64,000 nt of DNA from Heliocidaris erythrogramma (lineage: Eukaryota; Echinodermata; Echinoidea; Camarodonta; Echinometridae): NCBI GenBank assembly GCA_025617745.1, contig CM046853.1, positions 52,415,021-52,479,020 on the forward strand, read 5' to 3'. Shown in pieces: positions 36,700-48,921 of the stretch (the stretch's first letter is position 1; each line of letters begins with the position of its first letter). The translations under genes were made by a program, and so were the position numbers. The notes beneath the pieces were generated by a model, which made no database searches, was not told the DNA's origin, and saw only the letters and a program-made list of their open reading frames with translations.

Positions 36700-39600
36700 T
36701 GGCATTTACTATTATAGAAGGGAAATTTATTTATTGCAGATTATTTCATGGCATTAACATATCACAACATTAACAATGTATGAATATGTAAGATTTACCG
36801 TGATCTTTTATAGAAAATTAAATTTGGTAAAACATGCTTTATGTGTATCATGTGCCTTTCCTGTTCATTAAAGTTGTTGTTGTCACCATTTTGTTCCTCT
36901 GTGTTTCCAGTACACTTTGATAAAGATGCATCATTATAGGCCTAAATCATTAATTCAGAAGGGAAATGAGCAAAAAGCTTTTGGGGAAAAATTTAGATTC
37001 TGTAGGAGTAGCATGTTGATCCAACTAGGGTATGTTTGCATGCTGTAGTAAAAGTTGTACATGTGCAACTGTAAATTTTAGTCCCTTTACACATCATATG
37101 TTCATGTTTTCAGAAGATCACTCGTGCATATAAACAGCATGAAAGCATGCATGTAGTGAAGATCATAATTATGTAAGCCTTGAGATCATTTGATGTGCTT
37201 GCCTATCTGTGCATAGCTTTGATTGTTGTTTGTGAAATTATCCCGTAATTGATCTTTCTAGGGAATTACATGTGTATTTTGAAGTCTGAAAAGGATTTAT
37301 TAATACATTTCCGAGGAAAGTGATTTAAAAGTAATGCAATGAAGATCATTATAATGTAAGCCTTGAGATCATCTGATTTGCTTACATGTCTGTGCATAGC
37401 TTCCGTTTCTGCATGTACAAACGTCAAGCAAGAAAGTGGTATCATAACTTAATTGTTTGTGAAAATATTCCTTCATCAATCTGTCTGAAAGGGCTTTATT
37501 CATTAAGGAAAGTGCTTAAAAATTAATGCAATGGTAACTGATGATATCTGGGCTAAATACAGCATTAAGTATGAGAAGCATCATTGTTAATTTAGGCAGA
37601 GATAGTCTGAATATTCAATGCTTTCATATTGAAACCGTACAGGATAAACTAAAGCGTCACCCTCCTGTCATGTTGAGAGATATATTTCCTTACACGCAAT
37701 ATTTTGGTTCAGTTTTGAAGAAACTGAAAGATTAAATCACCCTCCTGTCATGTCAAGGAATATTTTTCGTTTCATGCTATATTTTGGTTCACTTCTTAAC
37801 AGAAAGATTAAATCAGTTATAATTATGCTATATTTATCATGAAATAGACCTGTAATTTCTCCTTTCATATACCTCTATCTATTATTTGGATGCGAAAGAA
37901 GTGTAAAATCTTTCATTATCAGTTAGTGAATTTGTATTGGTCAGCGTTGTATCCTACGCCTATTATCTCTTGAGCTGATTTCATATCAAGTTTTCCTCTT
38001 TTTCATTCAAATGTTTTTTTCTTTCAGAAATTTGTATGTAATGTGTTTAATAAGCCTGTCCAATGTAGATGCCTATATTATGTATGCTACCTATTAAGAT
38101 GTATTCTCTAAAGTAAGGCTATGATCAGTACGGTACTAGAAAAACTGGCAATATTCCTATATTATATTCCTTTGATCAGATGGGGGTGGTTCATTTTTTT
38201 TTTGTATTTTGTCAATATTTCATTTTGTACTGGATGTATGTTAAAGTCATGTGGTGAATAAATTAATACTATGTGAAAGTTGATTTATTTGTAAAGTTGT
38301 ACTGCATTTATTTCCGATATAGTCTCTGATACAACTACGCGTTTGCAGTAGTAGTACCTCTTATACCACACCTTGTCATGTTTTGCTGAACAATGGACAG
38401 CAGTCTTTTTCATTTAAGATGGCATATGTTCAAAAATCTACATGTAATGCATGCCCCATCCCTAAACCTATCTGTGAATATTCTTCTGTGATAATGTTCT
38501 GTAAGAACACGATTTGGTGTGGTATTCTTATATAAACATGCTATCAAGATCACTTTTCTGTTAAATAAAATCAGCAGCTATGTTACTGTTTTGCAATTAA
38601 AATATGAACACACTCCTAATCAGGGCAACACATGATACAACATTCCTTTACAGAGAGACATTTTATTTCCACTCTTTGCAAAATATGTGATAACTTTAAA
38701 GGAAATGAAATATAGATTTTATTTTTATACGTACAGGAACACCATAATGAAAATATGTACTGCTACAACAAGAAACGACCTAAATACTGATTGTTTTCAC
38801 CCTGAAAATTGCAAACTTCCTCTTCTGTTTACATGAAAAAAATTGAAAATAGAAAAATGAGTATTCTCTTCTTTTAAAGAAATATCTGCTGTAGTGTACC
38901 GTTTTGCCCCAAAGCCCCACATCCGTTTCTTGTCCTAGCAGTACTGTAAAAAAATGTAAATAGTTTATGCTAGCTATACATTTGTATGTAACAGAGAAAC
39001 TCGGCATGCACTTCAAAACTTTACACCAAACTTAAGCCGTGCAATTTGCACTGCATATTTACATTTTATCATTCCAATACAAAAAGAAGATAAGTGAATA
39101 ATGTGATATTATCAAACAAAAAAGATATGTACAAAAAGTAAAGTGCTATTGTTTTGAAGATAGCTAGCTACATGTATGAAACATTGGTGTACACTTATCA
39201 AAAATATATTTACAGCTTGTGTCACATGCCAATAAAAGTAATACTTTTTAAGTTTATTTGCTGGAGGAATTCCATACTTGCAACTTATCAAATCTGCATT
39301 ACATGCCATATGATATTTGATAATGAACCGATGACATATGTTTGATAATTTCAACTCGTTACTTTCTGCATCTAGACTTCTATGGGCAGCATTTTCTTTA
39401 TGCAAGACCTGTTAATGATTAAACTGCTATAGATAATGAAGGGAAATGCTAGCCTTGTAATTTAGCAGTGTACACTGTACAGCAGTTCCCTTAAACGCAA
39501 AAACCTAAAAGGATACTACCAGTAACTATGTAACAATATTCCACCCCTCCCCCCTTTTGGTAATAAAAAAAGAAGAAAGAATAAAATATGAGAAAATGAA

Positions 39601-39701
39601 TGTCGGAGGATGACATAATTGCTACATGTTGTAGACAGCTCAGGCCTGGAAATACAGTGCAAGATATTTAGTACCCAGTCATTATGGACCCTGTTTAAAG
39701 G

Positions 39702-39963
39702 TACTGTAAACGCCATAAATTTTCGCGAATCGGACTAGCAAGACTATTTCGCGAGTGGTTGAATTCGCGATTGGGAAATTCTCAGATCTACAAACAGCTA
39801 TGATGATGTACTTTCGCATTGAAGCTAAGTGGTGAACTTCTGACCAGGGACAACAAATTCAACTGACTTTTTATGTTTGAAATGTTTTAACGTGTTGTTA
39901 AATTCGCGACCCGCCCGCGATTCAAGAAAATAAACCCCCGAGAAACATATGGCGTATACAGTA
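39702..39963. mobile_element. MITE with tactgtaaacgccata termini
   Basis: The left end tactgtaaacgccata and right end tatggcgtatacagta are complementary with one mismatch. The interior repeats the words ttcgcga and attcgcga in both orientations. About 262 bp, no ORF. Confidence 0.85.
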
Positions 39964-40995
39964 GATTATAACTGAAAAACCTGTTCAAAGCATTGCAATG
40001 CAACTATCACAAACAAGAAAGTGGCTTATATAAATTAATGTGAAATTAATGTGATTAAAGAACATTGGTTAATATTCTGGACTTAAACAGCAAATAAATT
40101 GTAAATTCCAACTAAAATCACTACTTTCATGTTCCTTACAAATGCTGAATTTAATCACCAATAATAGAATAATTCGGGGGGGGGGGGGGTGGTAAGTACA
40201 CAAGTAGAGCATTTGGCATTCAAACAAACTTTCTATTCTCCTTTTGAACAACTTCTGCATTCAATTTTTTTTTACAGAATAATATATACATTAAAAGGGC
40301 TGCTTTTTGCTTGATAACAATACATTTCATTTACATTGCCCAAATGAAGCCTACAAAAATCAATATTTTGCTTTACATATGTACCATAGAAACTATTTAC
40401 AATGTCTCTTATCACAATATAATCAGCTACAATGTACATCTGAAGAGAAATTCATTCGATAACATATTTTCCATAAGATGCAATTATAATGAAACTATAT
40501 TTATGCCATCAAGTGTTTAATGAACAAGACAACTTACAGTAATACATGTATTGGGAATCTTAAAAGTGGGTTATTTCACAGAAAAAAAAATAGTTATGTC
40601 TTCTATTTTATAATTATGTTACAAATGGTTCCATGGAATTCATATACAGCAAAACTATGCTATTTACAAGATATGCCTAAAACTGAGAGAAAACACAGAT
40701 AATACACATATACTGAAAAGCTGTAACATGTGTGGTCTCTCTATTTTGTTTCCTTAAATGGTAATCTGGGAGTCTGGGGGTTAACTGAAAAACTAACATT
40801 AGTACAGAACCCTAAAAAAATATTCTGAATGTTTCAGAACACAACAAATTAAATGAGATATCTTATGTACCAAGAACAAGTTCGACAGATGATTTGAAAT
40901 AGGCAAAACGTATGACATAGAAAGACATCAAGCGTGTCAGATTTCAGAATTCAATAAAGAATGTTGCCCCTTGATCCATGTTGGTATTTTAATAG

Positions 40996-41245
40996 TAGGC
41001 CACATGCAGAGCTCCACACCAACTTTCTCCGTAAGAGATCCAGATTGAAATTTTCAGGTCCGTAAGCATTGAGCCCCATGCTAAAATTGTCAAATTTGGG
41101 GGGTCTGGGGGTCCTAGATGGTAGGCTACATGCGGAGCTCCACACTAACTTTCTCCGTAAGGAATCCAGATTGAAATTTTCAGGTCCGTAAGCAGTGAGC
41201 CCCATGCTAAAATCGTCAAATTTGGGGGTCTGGGGGTCCTAGATT
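40996..41245. repeat. 125-bp tandem duplication
   Basis: Two adjacent units, each containing ggagctccacac, aactttctccgtaagg/gag, attgaaattttcaggtccgt, gagccccatgctaaaat and gggggtcctagat. Similarity is about 92 percent by eye. The start and end do not carry inverted repeats, so it is a simple duplication or part of an unrecognised satellite. Confidence 0.85.
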
Positions 41246-41320
41246 TTGGCCGCCCATGTGTCCCAGGTGCCTGTTAGTGTCGGTCCCTTCTAAATGGTTT
41301 TTACCAACATTTTTTTGTTT

Positions 41321-41703
41321 AGTAAACGAAGAAGCTTGACTGGGGAGGAATTTTTAATTTGTAAACAAATCTTTCGGCATATTACTCCCAGTGTTAAAGA
41401 TCGTGTGCTCGATCTGTAAATGAAAAACACAAGTCAGAAAAAATTGGAACCAGCGGGATTCGAACCTGTCATCTACTGCTTGCCGGGCAGCGACTTAACC
41501 ACCAGGCTATTCTGGTTCACGGCCAAGTCACGACGAACTAGAATCAAATACCCAAGATCCTCTTCTTTCTGACTCATTAATATTCAAACGGTCCGCCGTA
41601 GACAATGGTTAGTAAACGAAGAAGCTTGACTGGGGAGGAATTTTTAATTTGTAAACAAATCTTTCGGCATATTACTCCCAGTGTTAAAGATCGTGTGCTC
41701 GAT
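41321..41703 (-). mobile_element. Element with 93-bp terminal direct repeats and an internal tRNA-like sequence
   Basis: Bases 41321-41413 and 41611-41703 are identical (agtaaacgaagaagcttgac ... cgtgtgctcgat). The 197-bp interior holds a tRNA-like sequence on the minus strand. The same ttttttgttt word abuts both outer edges (41311-41320 and about 41703-41712) and may be a target-site duplication, although it is T-rich. Direct terminal repeats suggest a TRIM-like miniature LTR element or a partially duplicated tRNA-SINE; TG...CA LTR ends are absent. Confidence 0.75.
41446..41518 (-). tRNA. tRNA-like sequence (pseudogene or SINE head)
   Basis: The minus strand starts gaaccag and ends ctggttc (7-bp acceptor stem), with an A-box-like tagcctggtgg and perfect B-box ggttcgaatcc. 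A possible anticodon stem ctgc/gcag encloses the loop ccggcaa, which would give anticodon GGC. The T stem has two mismatches, and the sequence lies inside a repeat element, so a functional tRNA is unlikely. Confidence 0.5.
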
Positions 41704-42279
41704 TTTTTGTTTGTTTATTTTCTTTGTACTTAACTGGTCTATACAACCTCGTGATAATGATGGTTCTAATAAACGATTAAAAATGAATAGATAATTTTTC
41801 TACATCACATTTAACACTCAAGATTACCTTCCAACAAATCAACTTACATGTAATCATGTCTGTAGCAAGGCTGATTGCTTCAGTCGTAGCTGACTGGTGG
41901 TGACTATAAGCCATTAGTGCAAAAATAGTATTCCCAAAGTTATTTACTGTTGACAAAGTATTGGCAATTCCATACTATTCATCTGAATTGGCATAACTGA
42001 AACTGCTGAAAAGATGGGATCTGAAGACATGGAATGACAAACTAGCACTCCCAATGCAGAGAAGTGGTTGTAGCAAGACACATGAAAACCATTCAGTGTG
42101 GTATCTAAAAATATATGGCAAACAAATAATCAACAAATGTTCACCTAGAAACACTATAAAATTGAGCAGTCTTTCATAATGCAATATGTACATGAAATTT
42201 TAGCACTGAAATATAATTACAAAATTAAACAAATTCAGTAACAACAAAGGTAGGGGAAAAGATAATTATGGGTGATGTA

Positions 42280-45200
42280 TCAAGGGGAGTAAGGAGCTCT
42301 TATTTTCCTTTTGCGCTTGCCCTCTGACTCTGGCTCTGCTTCTGCTGGCCTCTTAGTTGGTGTTCGTTGATCTTCGACCATAAGAACTTGTGTCGTCGCC
42401 CCCTCTTCTGTTGTGACAACTTCAGTTGTTACGACAACAGTTGTCATTTCTCCATCGCCCATGTCTGTGATAATCTCAGTGGGTACCATCTCACTCTGAA
42501 TGCCTCCTTCATGCACGGTTCCATCCGTCACCACCTCCTGCTGAATGATCTCCTCTTGGATGATCGCTTCCCCTGGGACAACCTCCTGGACCACTTGCTC
42601 CTGGACAATCTCCTCTGGAACCACGTTCTGTGTGACTATGGTCTGTTGCCCCCCTTGAGTCTCCTGGATGGTGACTACCTCATGGACGGCTTCTTCCGGA
42701 GACACAGTCTGCAGAGTTGTGGTGGTCACCACCTCCTGTGGAATGGTCTGAGTAGTGGTAATGATCTCTGTTGGAAGGACATGCTGCAACAGCTGCGCAG
42801 CCATCATTTCCGGATCCATCTCTTCCTCAGTCACAACTTCTTGCTGAACAATCTGAGTGGGTATGCCATCCATCATGACTTGGTTAATGTTCATGGAGCC
42901 TCCCTGACCTGACGCTTCCACCATGATAGGCATCCCTAGACCTGAAGAAGCATCTGAGATGGGTATCCCACTGGTCATTCCTTGTTTGCTCACCTGCAGG
43001 ACAATCTGGTTGTTATCCTGGGACAAGACTGTCACCTCCTCAGGTCTGCTGCCAGCTCTCTTCCGTTTCATGGACGACTTCATCTGCTCTGACGTCTCCG
43101 ACATCTGCTCCGCAATCTTCACCATCTCAGAGATGACAACTTCCGACGTACTCTTTTTCCCTCTTGCATCATTTTGCCAGTTGTCGTCCATCACAGCTTC
43201 TTCTATCACCACTTGATGCTGACCCCTCTTTCCACGACCTCTGACCCTCTCTGGTTTTGCCATGATCTCGTCTTCTTCGTCACTCTCTTCTAGGAGATCC
43301 TCTTCACTCTCCCCATCACTAGACTCCTCGACCTCCTCCTCGCTCTCGTCATCGTCACTTTCACTGCTTCCTTCATCATCACTAGTTTCATAGCGCTCTG
43401 CACTGGGCAAGACTCCATTCTGTAGAGCTTCTACTTCATCCATAATCTGTTAAGTCAGACAGGAGAAGATGAAACTTCATTACATTTCCAAATGAATGAT
43501 TCTAAAAGCTATGGGGAAATAAAAGCATAAATTTACACATGTTCCCTTACATGGAGTAGGCCCTAATAAATATTCATAGCACTATACCTCTTGACAGCTC
43601 AACTAAGTGTTGCCTTACAGGCCCTTTTGTAATTGCCTATTGTTAAGAGTGAGTGGTAAATATGAATGTATGTGACAGGTACTTGTAGAATATTTACCCA
43701 TGCTTCTTTTGATACCATATTCATGGAATGATATATCATGGTAGGCTGCACAGAGGCCAATTTAGGTAACTTGGTCAAAACCCACTTGCTGTAGGGGATG
43801 GAACAACAAGCAAGAAAGAGTGTTTTTCTGTCAAATCATGTTTAGGTTAAATTCATGGATTCTCTTCAATTACATGTGGCATGTGGTGCATACTGCCAAA
43901 TATGGAGGGTGGTGATCGAATCATCATATCAAAACTACATGTAGGCTTCATCCATGACAAATACATCTTTGGGGAAGCATGGGGGTCTTACAAGACGCCA
44001 GATACGTAAGGCTATCTGTCAGGAAGAACCTCTTTGAAAGAGTTTAGGCCCCAAATCATCAGGAATAGAGCGATTCGAGTCTTGAATGATCCCTTGGATA
44101 AGCCTGACCCGTCTCGATGTAAAAAACATGCTTTTATTAACATTCCAGGCCTAAGTTGGTCAGTCCATGGATTCCTTATCATGAAAACAACTAAATCGAC
44201 CCCTGTGCAGCCAACTGTGAAATATCATCCAATGGATATGGTTCCAAAAGAAACGGAGGACAACACTCTACAAGTACTTATCAAATATGTCCATATCAAC
44301 AACTCACTCTTAAAACAGCCAATTATACAAGTGTAAAGTTTTTTCGACTGGCCACTGCACACGTACATTGTATGGATCAAAAGCACACAAGACTGGCTTC
44401 AGCGTGGTATGTTATTTTGTATTTGATGCATGGAAAAATAAAATCAATCAATCAAACAATGCTAAATGCAGATACCAATAATTGAATGCTCAGTAAGAAA
44501 TACCTTTACTGCAGGGACGATTGCACAAATTTGCATCTACACATTACCTTGTATTTTTGTTTCATTATCCGGTCTCCTTTGGTTGTCTCCCCTTCCAACC
44601 ACCTGGCAGCATCCATGGATCCATGTCTCCTCTGGCTCACTCCAAGACGATAGAGCTCATGAAAGATCTGTTAAGACAGATATTAAAGATAAATATATGT
44701 AAAATAATAGTAATGTTGAAAAATGTAAAGATCAATATACTTGCACTATTTACAGTCTCAATGTGTTTACATGAAAAACAAAAATACAAGAAGGACAACG
44801 CAAAGCGTAGCATCCCCTCACCAGGTACAAATGGCCTATATATAGCTATATCTTCATACCATGTACCTTCTTACCAAATTTCATTAAAATCTGTCTAACA
44901 TTACTAAAATTAATCAAACGAAAACCACATTTTTGGATTTTTAATGAGCTATGTCCTTTGACCTACATATTCCAAAATCCAACTTAGGCTGTATTTTTGA
45001 TACCATGTACCTTTATATCAAATTTCATTAAAATCCGTCTAACATTTCTAAAGTTATCGAACAGAAACCACATTTCCGTTTTTTTTTGCATATTTAATTA
45101 TCTATGGCCTTTGACCTTTAACGACCATACTCTGAAATCGAACTTAGGCTCTATTTTGATACCATGTAACTTCATATCAAATTTCATTAAAATCCGTCAA

Positions 45201-46904
45201 AGATTACTAAAGTTATCGAACGGAAGCACATTTTTCGGATTTTCGCATATTTAATAAGCTAAGATCTTTGACCTTTGACATATATAATCCGAAATTGAAC
45301 TTAGGCTGTATTGTGGTTCAAACATTGCGATGCTATATCCCCTCCAACTTCGTCGGCAAGGGGATGAAAAGAGAGGGACAGGAGAAGAAATAATCCCCCC
45401 CCCAAAAAAAAAAAAATTCTGCATAACATATTTATAATGACTTTATCAAAAATCCTAAAGTTTTTTCAGTTTTGACATTGTGTCACCACAATATCTTATT
45501 CACAGTCCTGAGGAAATATCATGCCTGTATCTTCATTATATATACTAACCCTCTGCCGGCATCCATGGCGCCAGAGCTGACCTCCGATAAGACTGGATAG
45601 ATACTGGAACTTGCGCTCACGACGGGTGAAAAGTGGAATGGTCATCATCATACCAAGTCTGCCTCTGTTTGAGGATTCGTAGCTGTCAGGGCTGTGCAAA
45701 TGAGGGGATAAAATGTTTAAATTCATTAATAAATTTGGCTCAATAACCAAAAGTGAACAATAATACATCATTTACCATAAATCAGAATTTCCATTAATGT
45801 TGACATTTTCAAACTGAACAGCCAATAAGACAAATAAAGAAGAGACTAATGAAATGAAAACATCATTTTTTGCAAATTCAAATGGAAAAGCTGATTCATT
45901 CACAACTTCAAAGAAAATGTAATGGTATTTTCAAAAGTTTGACATATTATAAAAGGAGACTCCATTACCACTAGCCTACTGGCTTGGGGCTAACATAATG
46001 TTCTTACGGCATGCAAAGAATTTAAACATCTACATAATTTTTTACATCCATGCTCACTGAACTGCTATTCAAACATGTGTTTTTCAATCCTGGTACAATC
46101 TGGATATGACCAAAATTCAATTTGCTGCCACCCTTAAAATATCTGTCAAAATTAGGGGTAGCAAGGTTCACAAATGATACATGCTGTCACAAGATGAAAC
46201 ACAGAAGAGGTGAAAAATGGCTTGAACAGCAAATACATGAGATGCTTTATGAATACTTTAAACCACACACAAAGAAATTGTCCTCACTTATTGATTGTGT
46301 ACTGTTTGTTCTTGGGAGCCAGAGCTGCCATACATGACATGTAGAAAACCGGCATCTCCTTTTTGAACTCTGCCAGAATGTGTCCCCAGGCCGACTCGGT
46401 GATGCGATGTGTCTTGTCTCCCGTGGCTACGATCTGCGGACTGGGAAAGCTGAGGGGTTTCTTCACAAATCTCTGCACCTCTTTACGTACCTCCACTTCC
46501 ACCACCGCTGGCAGAGCACTGCGAACCGAAGGGCTGGTGAGAAGGGCGCTCAAAGCTCTGGCGTGGTTGAAGGTCCGCATGTAGGTCACCACTTTCTGCA
46601 GCAAAGGCTCGTTCTTGGGTACTTTGGCTCGCCTCGGCCCCTTCACATCAGATGCAAATTCGACAGGTTCGGTGTTGACCCCAATGCTCCTGAACATTGT
46701 GCCAGACGTGTTTGAGGAGAAGACGGCCCTGGATTCCCAAGCATCTTTCTTACCTCGAGATCTTGTAACTTTGATCTCTAGGGGCTTGCGTCCTGATCTG
46801 GATTTTCCTTTGGGGCTTCTGGTACTGGGTCTCCCCCGATTGCTTGAAGAGGCTCCTGAATTCTTAGACTTCGACCCTCTAGATTTAGCTCTAGATTTTG
46901 CCAT
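42280..46904 (-). CDS. Uncharacterised nuclear-type protein with acidic C-terminal region (681 aa)
   Basis: Four minus-strand exons join in phase: 46904-46288, 45691-45550, 44667-44548 and 43446-42280. Exon 1 has a Lys/Arg/Ser-rich start (AKSRAKSRGSKSKNSG), then RALSALLTSPSVRSALP and AWGHILAEFKKEMPVFYMSC. Exons 2-3 are compact and conserved-looking (TRRERKFQYLSSLIGGQLWR, IFHELYRLGVSQRRHGSMDA). Exon 4 (387 residues from its first Met) is an Asp/Glu/Ser cluster, then Val/Thr/Gln/Glu-rich low complexity, ending KRKRKIRAPYSP, a likely nuclear localisation signal. I do not recognise it as a named gene. The spacing of W..I..E....P, then a helical R..K..Q segment and Y.LGVS resembles the region before the catalytic part of DUF6589 proteins, which are transposon-related; that is a weak, memory-based impression. 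A 5' non-coding exon must exist, because an acceptor (gatgaacag) lies 15 bases before the ATG. Confidence 0.8.
43447..46287 (-). other. Introns of the uncharacterised minus-strand gene
   Basis: Introns at 46287-45692, 45549-44668 and 44547-43447, all GT-AG. The middle intron carries the small tandem element at 44801-45366. The last intron contains ordinary sequence, ending (on the + strand near 44430) in an A/T-rich aaaataaaatcaatcaatca tail that may be the end of an old retroelement. Confidence 0.7.
44801..45366 (+). mobile_element. Element with about 150-bp tandem core and a terminal hairpin
   Basis: The left end agcatcccctcacc is partly complementary to the right end aaggggatg. The right end is a hairpin (tatcccctccaac ttc gtcggcaaggggat). 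Three units share atcaaatttcattaaaatcc, gttatcgaacggaa/agaaacc and ctttgacctt (starts near 44866, 45008 and 45167). The architecture parallels the elements at 30865-32327 and 56612-57855. Confidence 0.7.
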
Positions 46905-47092
46905 TGCTTCAAATTGTATCTGTTCATCAAAAGGTAAAAAAATTATGTAAAATAAACAAAACATTTCAAGAAAATGTAAGATTTTGTCTAGTTTTATCGG
47001 TACAATTCCTCTTAAGAAGACGGACACATAATAAAAATAATCTGAACACTCACTTCTATTTGCAATTTTGTAAAGCATTAGTTCTTTCTTTC

Positions 47093-47098
47093 TTTATT
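47093..47098 (-). terminator. Poly(A) signal for the MANBAL-like gene
   Basis: AATAAA on the minus strand (tttatt on +), about 117 bases past the stop codon of the MANBAL-like gene. Position and consensus fit a cleavage/polyadenylation signal; not experimentally shown. Confidence 0.55.
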
Positions 47099-47214
47099 GC
47101 CACTAATGACACACACAGATACAAATTTATGGGATGGGTGGAGTAGTACTGTATTATTATAACATATATTTAAGCAAATAACTGAATTACTTACCAATCA
47201 CTCCAAGAAAATGT

Positions 47215-48921
47215 CTACTTCTTCTTTTTCTTTTCTTGCTTTGGTCTTTTTACTTGACTTTGAGATGTTTGAACTTCTGCGACATCAATGTCTTCTGTTT
47301 CAACAGTGGCCTCCTGGTTACAAGAATGTAACAAAAACAATTGTAAACTTTCGACTGCATAGTGTATCATTCTTAAATTCTGACAATTTGCTGATTTATT
47401 TACGTATCAGTTGATGGCAAACAATAAAGGTTATCATCTTTTGGGGTAATTGTCATTGCATGGGGGTGATTTTCCGGGGGGGGGGGGGGGGGGGCAATTG
47501 GCAAGGGGGTAGTTGTCCTTGGGGTAGTTATCCTAGAATCCATGAAACCTCACTGCTTTACACAAAACTTTAAACAGTTTAAAATCCTTCGGCCCCCCTT
47601 TAAATTACATTATTTCACTATATGTTTTGGTAGTTGGTATGGTATTGGTGAATTCTTTTGGTAATGACTTAGAAATGATCAGGTTTATTGTGATTGTTTT
47701 TTTTTTAATGAAACTTCCTTTAGTTTGTATTATTTTTCTGAAAAATTTAGGGAACACATTACACAATAGCCATTTTCAGGGTTTTCAAGGTGCATACCTT
47801 GTTGTAGCTACATGTAACAGTTTCCTCTTGAGAAGGAATTAAGAATGATATTAAAACAGCATATAAAATAGAAGAATTACAAAAAACAAAGATTTAAAAA
47901 ATTAATTGACTTGAAGCAACAAAATGAGATGAATATAATAAACAGAGGGAGACAGAGAAGAAAAATCAGAGGAAAGGATGAGAATGATAAATTATAGAAA
48001 GTTCTATCTTACTTAGAAATTTTGCATGTTTGAAATAATAAAGGAGCAGAAAATCAAACCCCAACAAACACTCAACATGCTCAACAGTGCTCAACAAAAG
48101 AATACAAATAAAATGAAATAAAAATGTTTCAAATTATCGCAAAATTCTCATCCGAACACAGGCAAAAAGTGTTCCCACCAAGAATCTAGTTTCAAGGAAG
48201 ATCGTCCATCAATCATCTCAATCCAAGTAACCTATCAAACATCCAGCTTCATTCAATAACTATCTGACTATAATTTTATTTCTTCTTTTTTTCTTCACTT
48301 TTTCAAGTCAATAAATTTTCAGGCACGAAGATGGTCATTATTTGATCATGATTTGGGGTTTTTTAATTAGTTTTATTTTACACATATTATTCATGTTATT
48401 AGATCCAGCTCAATTTGAATAAAGGACAATGACATGGACAATTTTGCAATAGTAATGAAGTCATGAAAAAGGAAACAGCAACATGAACATACCGCCTTGG
48501 CTACATCAGCTACATGCGGGGCTTGTCAAAGCAAGGCAAAGCTAAGCAAAAGATGCACACATACGGCCACTGCACTGCGCAATAACTTCAGCGGGTATCA
48601 ACAGTGCATAGACCCGCCTATAGCAAATCACGTGTGTGTTTCCGCGCCTTTAGTCCCATGCGTTATAGATTTGTGTGTGTTGCTCACATATTTGCCGTAA
48701 AAACGCATACAAAAACGTGACATATGATAATTTACCTTATCTGATGTTCTTCTTGATAATACCAATATAGACAATATTGCAACAATCTGAAAAATTGCAC
48801 CTAAAAAAAGACCAAATTTGAGGACAATATCAACGGCGTCAACAGAGGAGACTTCGGATTCATCCACCATGATGCGAAGCATGAACTTTGACCGTGTTGT
48901 TGGGCTAAAGGCTGCGTTCAT
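47215..48921 (-). CDS. MANBAL: MANBAL-like (UPF0239) small membrane protein
   Basis: Two minus-strand exons, 48921-48736 and 47313-47215, join at phase 0 and give 94 residues (77 if the Met at 48870, which has a strong Kozak context, is used). An acidic N-terminal patch (DESEVSSVDAVD) precedes one membrane segment, LKFGLFLGAIFQIVAILSI, then a short polar region and a Lys-rich end VKRPKQEKKKKK. Human MANBAL and Drosophila anon-73B1 (UPF0239) share the RYGLFLGAIFQ core and a basic KRPKK tail. The molecular function is not established. An acceptor-like ccccctcag immediately upstream (about 48931) implies a 5' non-coding exon further left of GTSE1. The stop codon lies about 300 bases from the next minus-strand gene. 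Confidence 0.88.
47314..48735 (-). other. MANBAL-like intron
   Basis: A 1.42-kb intron bounded by GTAAAT and a TAACCAG acceptor. It contains a 20-base class poly-G run (about 47477-47494) and A-rich sequence. The apparent ORF continuing exon 1 past the donor is intronic. Confidence 0.75.

Larger units (their letters stand above)
36700..42279. other. CRELD exon B 3' UTR and intergenic region
   Basis: Possible poly(A) signals at 36867-36872 (ATTAAA) and 38257-38262 (AATAAA). A partial internal duplication (about 37143-37210 and 37325-37400) shares gtaagccttgagatcat and ctgtgcatagctt. The sequence at 38130-38220 resembles 28950-29040. Also present: a MITE (39702-39963), a 125-bp tandem duplication (40996-41245) and a terminal-direct-repeat element (41321-41703). 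No gene seen. Confidence 0.6.

Noticed and set aside
42367..42912. 181-codon plus-strand ORF with DNLL/HHLL repeats
   Set aside because: It is the antisense shadow of the repetitive last exon of the minus-strand gene.
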